Origin: Paracoccaceae bacterium
Lineage (GTDB): Bacteria > Pseudomonadota > Alphaproteobacteria > Rhodobacterales > Rhodobacteraceae
Direction of reading: 5' to 3'
NCBI GenBank assembly: GCA_007128865.1
Contig: SKWP01000468.1
Location: 1 to 7,301, forward strand
Length of the DNA stretch: 7,301 nucleotides
The notes beneath the pieces are model-generated. The model was given only the letters and a program-made list of their open reading frames with translations, did no database searches and was not told where the DNA came from. Shown piece after piece: positions 4,665 through 7,301 of the stretch; the first letter of the stretch is position 1, and every line of letters starts with the position of its first letter. A program made the position numbers and the translations under genes.

Positions 4665-6656
4665 GTGCGGGGCGAACGCTTTTCAGATTCTGCAAGGCCG
4701 CTGTCCCATGCGCGTGACACCACGCGAGACCGCCAGCAACCGGTACAGGCCGATCTGACGATCCTGTGCACCACTGACCTGCACATGCATCTTCTCTCCT
4801 ACGACTATCTGGCCGATCGCGCCGCCGACATTCCGTCTCTGGCCCGGCTTGCGCCGCTGATCCGGCGCCTGCGGTCCGGGACGGTCAATTCGGTGCTGCT
4901 GGATTGCGGCGACTTCCTGCAGGGCGGGCCGATGGGCGAGCTGTTCGGCGGTGTTGGCGACCCCAGGGACGCGTATGAGCCACACCCGATGCTCGCCGCG
5001 ATGCAGGCGCTGGGCTATGATGCGGTCGCACTGGGCAATCATGAGTTCGACTTCGGCCTTCCGATGGTGGAACGGCTGCTGCGGGACAGCCCTTTTCCCG
5101 TGCTGTCGTGCAATCTGGTCCGGCACAGGGGCGGCAACCCGATGCGTGACCAGACCCTTGCGCAGCCCTATGCCTTGCTCGACCGTCGCCTGACCGCCAG
5201 CGACGGCAGCGCGCAGGATATCCGCATCGGCGTTCTGGGCCTTGCGCCGCCGGAAACCGTGCAATGGGAGCGCGCCCGCCTGGAAGGCCGGATCGAGGCG
5301 CGCGCAATGGACGAAGCGGCGCGCGCCTGGGTGCCCGAACTGCGCGCTCGTGGGGCCGACATCGTCATCGTGCTTGCCCATGCCGGCCCGGCAACCCCGG
5401 CCGAGACCCGAACGGTGCTCAACCTGGCAGCAACCCCCGGCATCGATGCACTGTGCCTTGGCCATGTGCATGGCGTGTTCCCCGCGCCCCAGTTTGCCAA
5501 CCTGCCCGGCGCCGATATCGGGCGCGGCACGCTGGGCGGGACACCGGCGGTCATGGCCGGCTATGGCGGCAGCCACCTGGGCACGATCACGCTGAACTTG
5601 CGACGGCAGGGCGCGGGTTGGGAGGTCGCGGGCCGCAGCGCCTGGTTGATACCGGCGGACGAGGGCAGCGACGGAACCGGCGCGCCACAGCCGGAACGGG
5701 CTGCCCGGGGCTGCACCGTGCAGCGCTCGGCCGCAAGCGCCCATGCCCGCACGCTGGACCATATCCGCACGGCCATTGGCGTCACCTCGATGCCTGTGGA
5801 CAGTTTTTTCGCTTCGCTGGGCGACAGCACGGCGCAGCGTCTCGTCGGGGCGGCCCTTCGGCACTGGATGCGACACCTGAAGTCCGGCGGACCGCCCAAG
5901 GTGGTCCCGGTGCTGGCATCCGTGCCCGCGTTCCGGGCGGGCGGCAATGCCGGGCCGGACAGCTATACCGACATTCCGACCGGGGCGCTGCACATGCGCC
6001 ACCTGCATGACCTTTATCCCTTCCCGAACCTGCTGACCGCGCTGCGCCTGACCGGGGCCGAGGTGCTGGACTGGCTGGAACGCACCGCGTCGCACTATGC
6101 CCGCATCGCACCGGACACCGAAGCCGCGCTTCTGGCCGAGGACGTGCCGCCCTGGACGCTGGATGCGATGATCGGCCTTGATTATGCGTTCGACCTGTCG
6201 CGCCCGCCCCGCTACCGACTGGACGGAACACCCTGTGGCGTCGGGGCTGGCCGCGTGGTGCGCGCCCGCATCAATGGCCGCCCGCTGGACCCCGAGGCGG
6301 TGGTGATCGTCGTGACCAGCGCCCACCGGGCAGCCGGCGGCGGCGTCTTCCGGCACTGGCCCGTCGCACGGCAGTTGCCCTGCCCGCCCACGCTGGGCCG
6401 CGAAGCACTGATCGACTATGTCGCAGCGACCGGCCGCATCGTGATCCCGCCCGTCCATGCGCCCCGCCTGATTGGGCCGACAGGCGCGCGGCTGCTGTTC
6501 GATACCGCGCCCGCCGCGGCCCGCCACCTGTGCCACATCGCCCCCTACCGACCCGAAGTCGTGACCACGACGCCGGACGGGTATCTGCGCCTGCGGCTGC
6601 ACTTGCCTTCGGACAGACCACGGGAAGGACTGGGCAGCCTGCAGAACTTCGCCTAG
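4665..6656 (+). CDS. CpdB-like 2',3'-cyclic-nucleotide 2'-phosphodiesterase / 3'-nucleotidase, no signal peptide
   Basis: The 663-residue protein has the two-domain build of the 5'-nucleotidase/CpdB family, which hydrolyses 2',3'-cyclic nucleotides (RNA breakdown products) and 3'-nucleotides. The N-terminal metallophosphoesterase domain (about 30-320) has the dimetal motifs in order: DLHMH (38-42), DCGD (80-83), GNHEFDFG (124-131), LAHAG (237-241) and GHVHG (266-270). The C-terminal nucleotide-binding domain (about 385-600) has the CpdB-like stretches GGNAGPDSYTDIPTGAL (426-442), DLYPFPNLLTALRLTGAEV (449-467) and LDYAFDLSRPPRY (505-517). Where CpdB proteins have NNYRA before the glycine run, this one has SAHRAAGGG (552-560). 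E. coli CpdB is periplasmic, but here the N-terminus is hydrophilic and charged, with no Sec or Tat signal, so the enzyme is predicted cytoplasmic; I recall similar leaderless forms in Rhodobacterales. Residues 600-663 form an extra tail of unknown role. Own promoter likely. Family is sure; substrate is not, so I give no symbol. Confidence 0.88.
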   Translation: MRGERFSDSARPLSHARDTTRDRQQPVQADLTILCTTDLHMHLLSYDYLADRAADIPSLARLAPLIRRLRSGTVNSVLLDCGDFLQGGPMGELFGGVGDPRDAYEPHPMLAAMQALGYDAVALGNHEFDFGLPMVERLLRDSPFPVLSCNLVRHRGGNPMRDQTLAQPYALLDRRLTASDGSAQDIRIGVLGLAPPETVQWERARLEGRIEARAMDEAARAWVPELRARGADIVIVLAHAGPATPAETRTVLNLAATPGIDALCLGHVHGVFPAPQFANLPGADIGRGTLGGTPAVMAGYGGSHLGTITLNLRRQGAGWEVAGRSAWLIPADEGSDGTGAPQPERAARGCTVQRSAASAHARTLDHIRTAIGVTSMPVDSFFASLGDSTAQRLVGAALRHWMRHLKSGGPPKVVPVLASVPAFRAGGNAGPDSYTDIPTGALHMRHLHDLYPFPNLLTALRLTGAEVLDWLERTASHYARIAPDTEAALLAEDVPPWTLDAMIGLDYAFDLSRPPRYRLDGTPCGVGAGRVVRARINGRPLDPEAVVIVVTSAHRAAGGGVFRHWPVARQLPCPPTLGREALIDYVAATGRIVIPPVHAPRLIGPTGARLLFDTAPAAARHLCHIAPYRPEVVTTTPDGYLRLRLHLPSDRPREGLGSLQNFA

Positions 6657-6717
6657 ATTTCCGGCAGAAATCGCCGAATCGCCCGTTTGCTGCGCAGTTC
6701 CGGGGCGCCCGCAGGCC

Positions 6718-6758
6718 GCGCGCGCGCTGCCATCTCGACAGGTGCGGACCGCGCGCGC
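6718..6758. repeat. GC-rich inverted repeat in the 172-bp gap after the CpdB-like gene
   Basis: GCGCGCGCG at 6718-6726 can pair with CGCGCGCGC at 6750-6758 around a 23-base loop. It is about 60 bases after the CpdB-like stop and about 70 bases before the next gene. There is no T-run after it, so it is not a classic terminator. Alternating CG runs pair with each other easily, so this may be compositional. The rest of 6657-6828 shows no promoter, riboswitch core (no thiamine-type CTGAGA box) or small gene that I can support. Confidence 0.35.
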
Positions 6759-6814
6759 AGAGCCGGGAGGAATACGGCGGGAACAATTACGACCTCGACC
6801 GCCCACCACAACAC

Positions 6815-6818
6815 GGAG
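6815..6818 (+). promoter_or_regulatory. Ribosome binding site of the NMT1-like binding protein gene
   Basis: GGAG lies 10 bases before the ATG at 6829 and 13 before the adjacent ATG at 6832, which favours 6829. A TGA at 6820-6822 closes the frame upstream. A stronger GGGAGG at 6765-6770 has no usable start codon at the right distance. Confidence 0.5.
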
Positions 6819-6828
6819 ATGACAACAG

Positions 6829-7301
6829 ATGATGCAGCGAACGATAGCGGCCAGCACCGCGGCGCTGGTCCTTGCCGGACCGGCATTTGCGCAGACGGCG
6901 ATGCCCTTCGCCCTCGACTGGCGCTTCGAAGGGCCGTCGGCGCCCTATTTCATGGCAATCGACAACGGCCACTTCGCCGCCCAGGGCCTGTCGGTGGAAG
7001 TGTCCGCTGGCCAGGGCTCGCTCGACGCGATCCCGAAGGTGGCGACCGGCGCCTACCCGGTCGGCTTTGCCGACATGGCCAGCCTGATCAAGTTCATCGA
7101 CCAGAACCCCGATGCGCCGGTGACGGCGGTCATGATGATGTACGACAAGCCGGCTTTCGCCATCGTGGGCCGGAAAAGCCTGGGCATCGAGACGCCGCAG
7201 GACCTTGAGGGCCGCATCCTTGGCGCCCCGCCCCCCGATGGCGCCTGGGCGCAGTTCCCGATCTTCGCGGTCGAGAACGACCTCGACACCAGCGCCATCA
7301 C
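6829..7301 (+). CDS. NMT1/THI5-like ABC transporter substrate-binding protein, 3' end outside window
   Basis: The first 157 residues of a periplasmic binding protein are present. A Sec signal peptide is clear: MMQR, a hydrophobic Ala/Leu core, and AFA before Gln22 as the likely signal peptidase I site. The mature part begins FALDWRFEGPSAPYFMAIDNGHFAAQGL (residues 27-54) in the pattern of NMT1/THI5-like and taurine/nitrate-type receptors: a short strand, then a helix carrying A-x-D-x-G-x-F, then GLSVEV. Further marks are a SLDAIPKVATGAYPVGFAD block (64-82) and DLEGRILGAPPPDGAWAQ (about 124-141). Such proteins feed an ATPase and a permease, expected to the right of the window. Ligands in this superfamily include thiamine pyrimidine precursors, sulfonates, nitrate and riboflavin-like compounds, and nothing here fixes which. 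The gene is co-directional with the CpdB-like gene, but the 172-bp gap suggests separate transcription. Confidence 0.87.
   Translation, partial: MMQRTIAASTAALVLAGPAFAQTAMPFALDWRFEGPSAPYFMAIDNGHFAAQGLSVEVSAGQGSLDAIPKVATGAYPVGFADMASLIKFIDQNPDAPVTAVMMMYDKPAFAIVGRKSLGIETPQDLEGRILGAPPPDGAWAQFPIFAVENDLDTSAI

Noticed and set aside
6657..6828. Possible riboswitch (thiamine type) ahead of the NMT1-like gene
   Set aside because: The conserved core pieces such as CTGAGA and CCTGATC are absent; only a GC-rich inverted repeat is present.
4683..6857. 724-residue minus-strand open frame opposite the CpdB-like gene
   Set aside because: Stop codons are rare in antisense frames of GC-rich genes. The translation is Arg/Gly/Ala/Gln-rich without any domain, while the plus strand carries all phosphoesterase motifs in order.

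Overview
The window looks like chromosomal DNA of a Rhodobacteraceae-type alphaproteobacterium. The evidence is the high GC content, strong third-position G/C in the real reading frames, and the style of the proteins: a monofunctional prephenate dehydratase with ESYM in its ACT domain, a membrane-anchored Rhodobacter-like cytochrome c, a YejA-type binding protein and a leaderless CpdB-like phosphoesterase. I see no rRNA, tRNA, CRISPR array, insertion sequence, integrase or phage gene. This is an assignment from memory of these families; no database was searched.

Layout, left to right. (1) 1-911, minus: the N-terminal part of a periplasmic family-5 (YejA-like) peptide-binding protein, cut by the window edge, with a competing upstream start at 998. 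(2) 912-1196: an intergenic stretch holding its 5' region, a 9-bp tandem repeat and a good rho-independent terminator for the next minus-strand gene. (3) 1197-2471, minus: a membrane-anchored diheme cytochrome c made of two duplicated class I heme domains joined by a 140-residue Glu/Ala/Pro linker of nine 15-residue repeats. (4) 2472-2620: a divergent intergenic region. (5) 2621-3457, plus: prephenate dehydratase. (6) 3486-4451, minus and convergent with the previous gene: NudC-type NAD(H) pyrophosphatase with zinc ribbon and Nudix box. (7) 4452-4664: a divergent region with a plausible promoter. (8) 4665-6656, plus: a CpdB-like 2',3'-cyclic nucleotide phosphodiesterase / 3'-nucleotidase without a signal peptide. 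(9) 6657-6828: an intergenic stretch with a GC-rich inverted repeat. (10) 6829-7301, plus: the start of an NMT1/THI5-like ABC transporter substrate-binding protein, cut by the right edge.

The genes do not form one operon; transcription direction changes repeatedly and most are probably single units. The common themes are housekeeping: nutrient uptake at both ends (peptide; an unidentified small N-containing or pyrimidine-like ligand), respiratory electron transfer, phenylalanine synthesis and nucleotide turnover (NudC and the CpdB-like enzyme are divergent neighbours, but a functional link is only a guess). I find no convincing new multi-gene system. The most unusual item is the diheme cytochrome with its long acidic repeat linker. 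Smaller points are residue substitutions at conserved sites in NudC and the CpdB-like enzyme, and two start-site questions.
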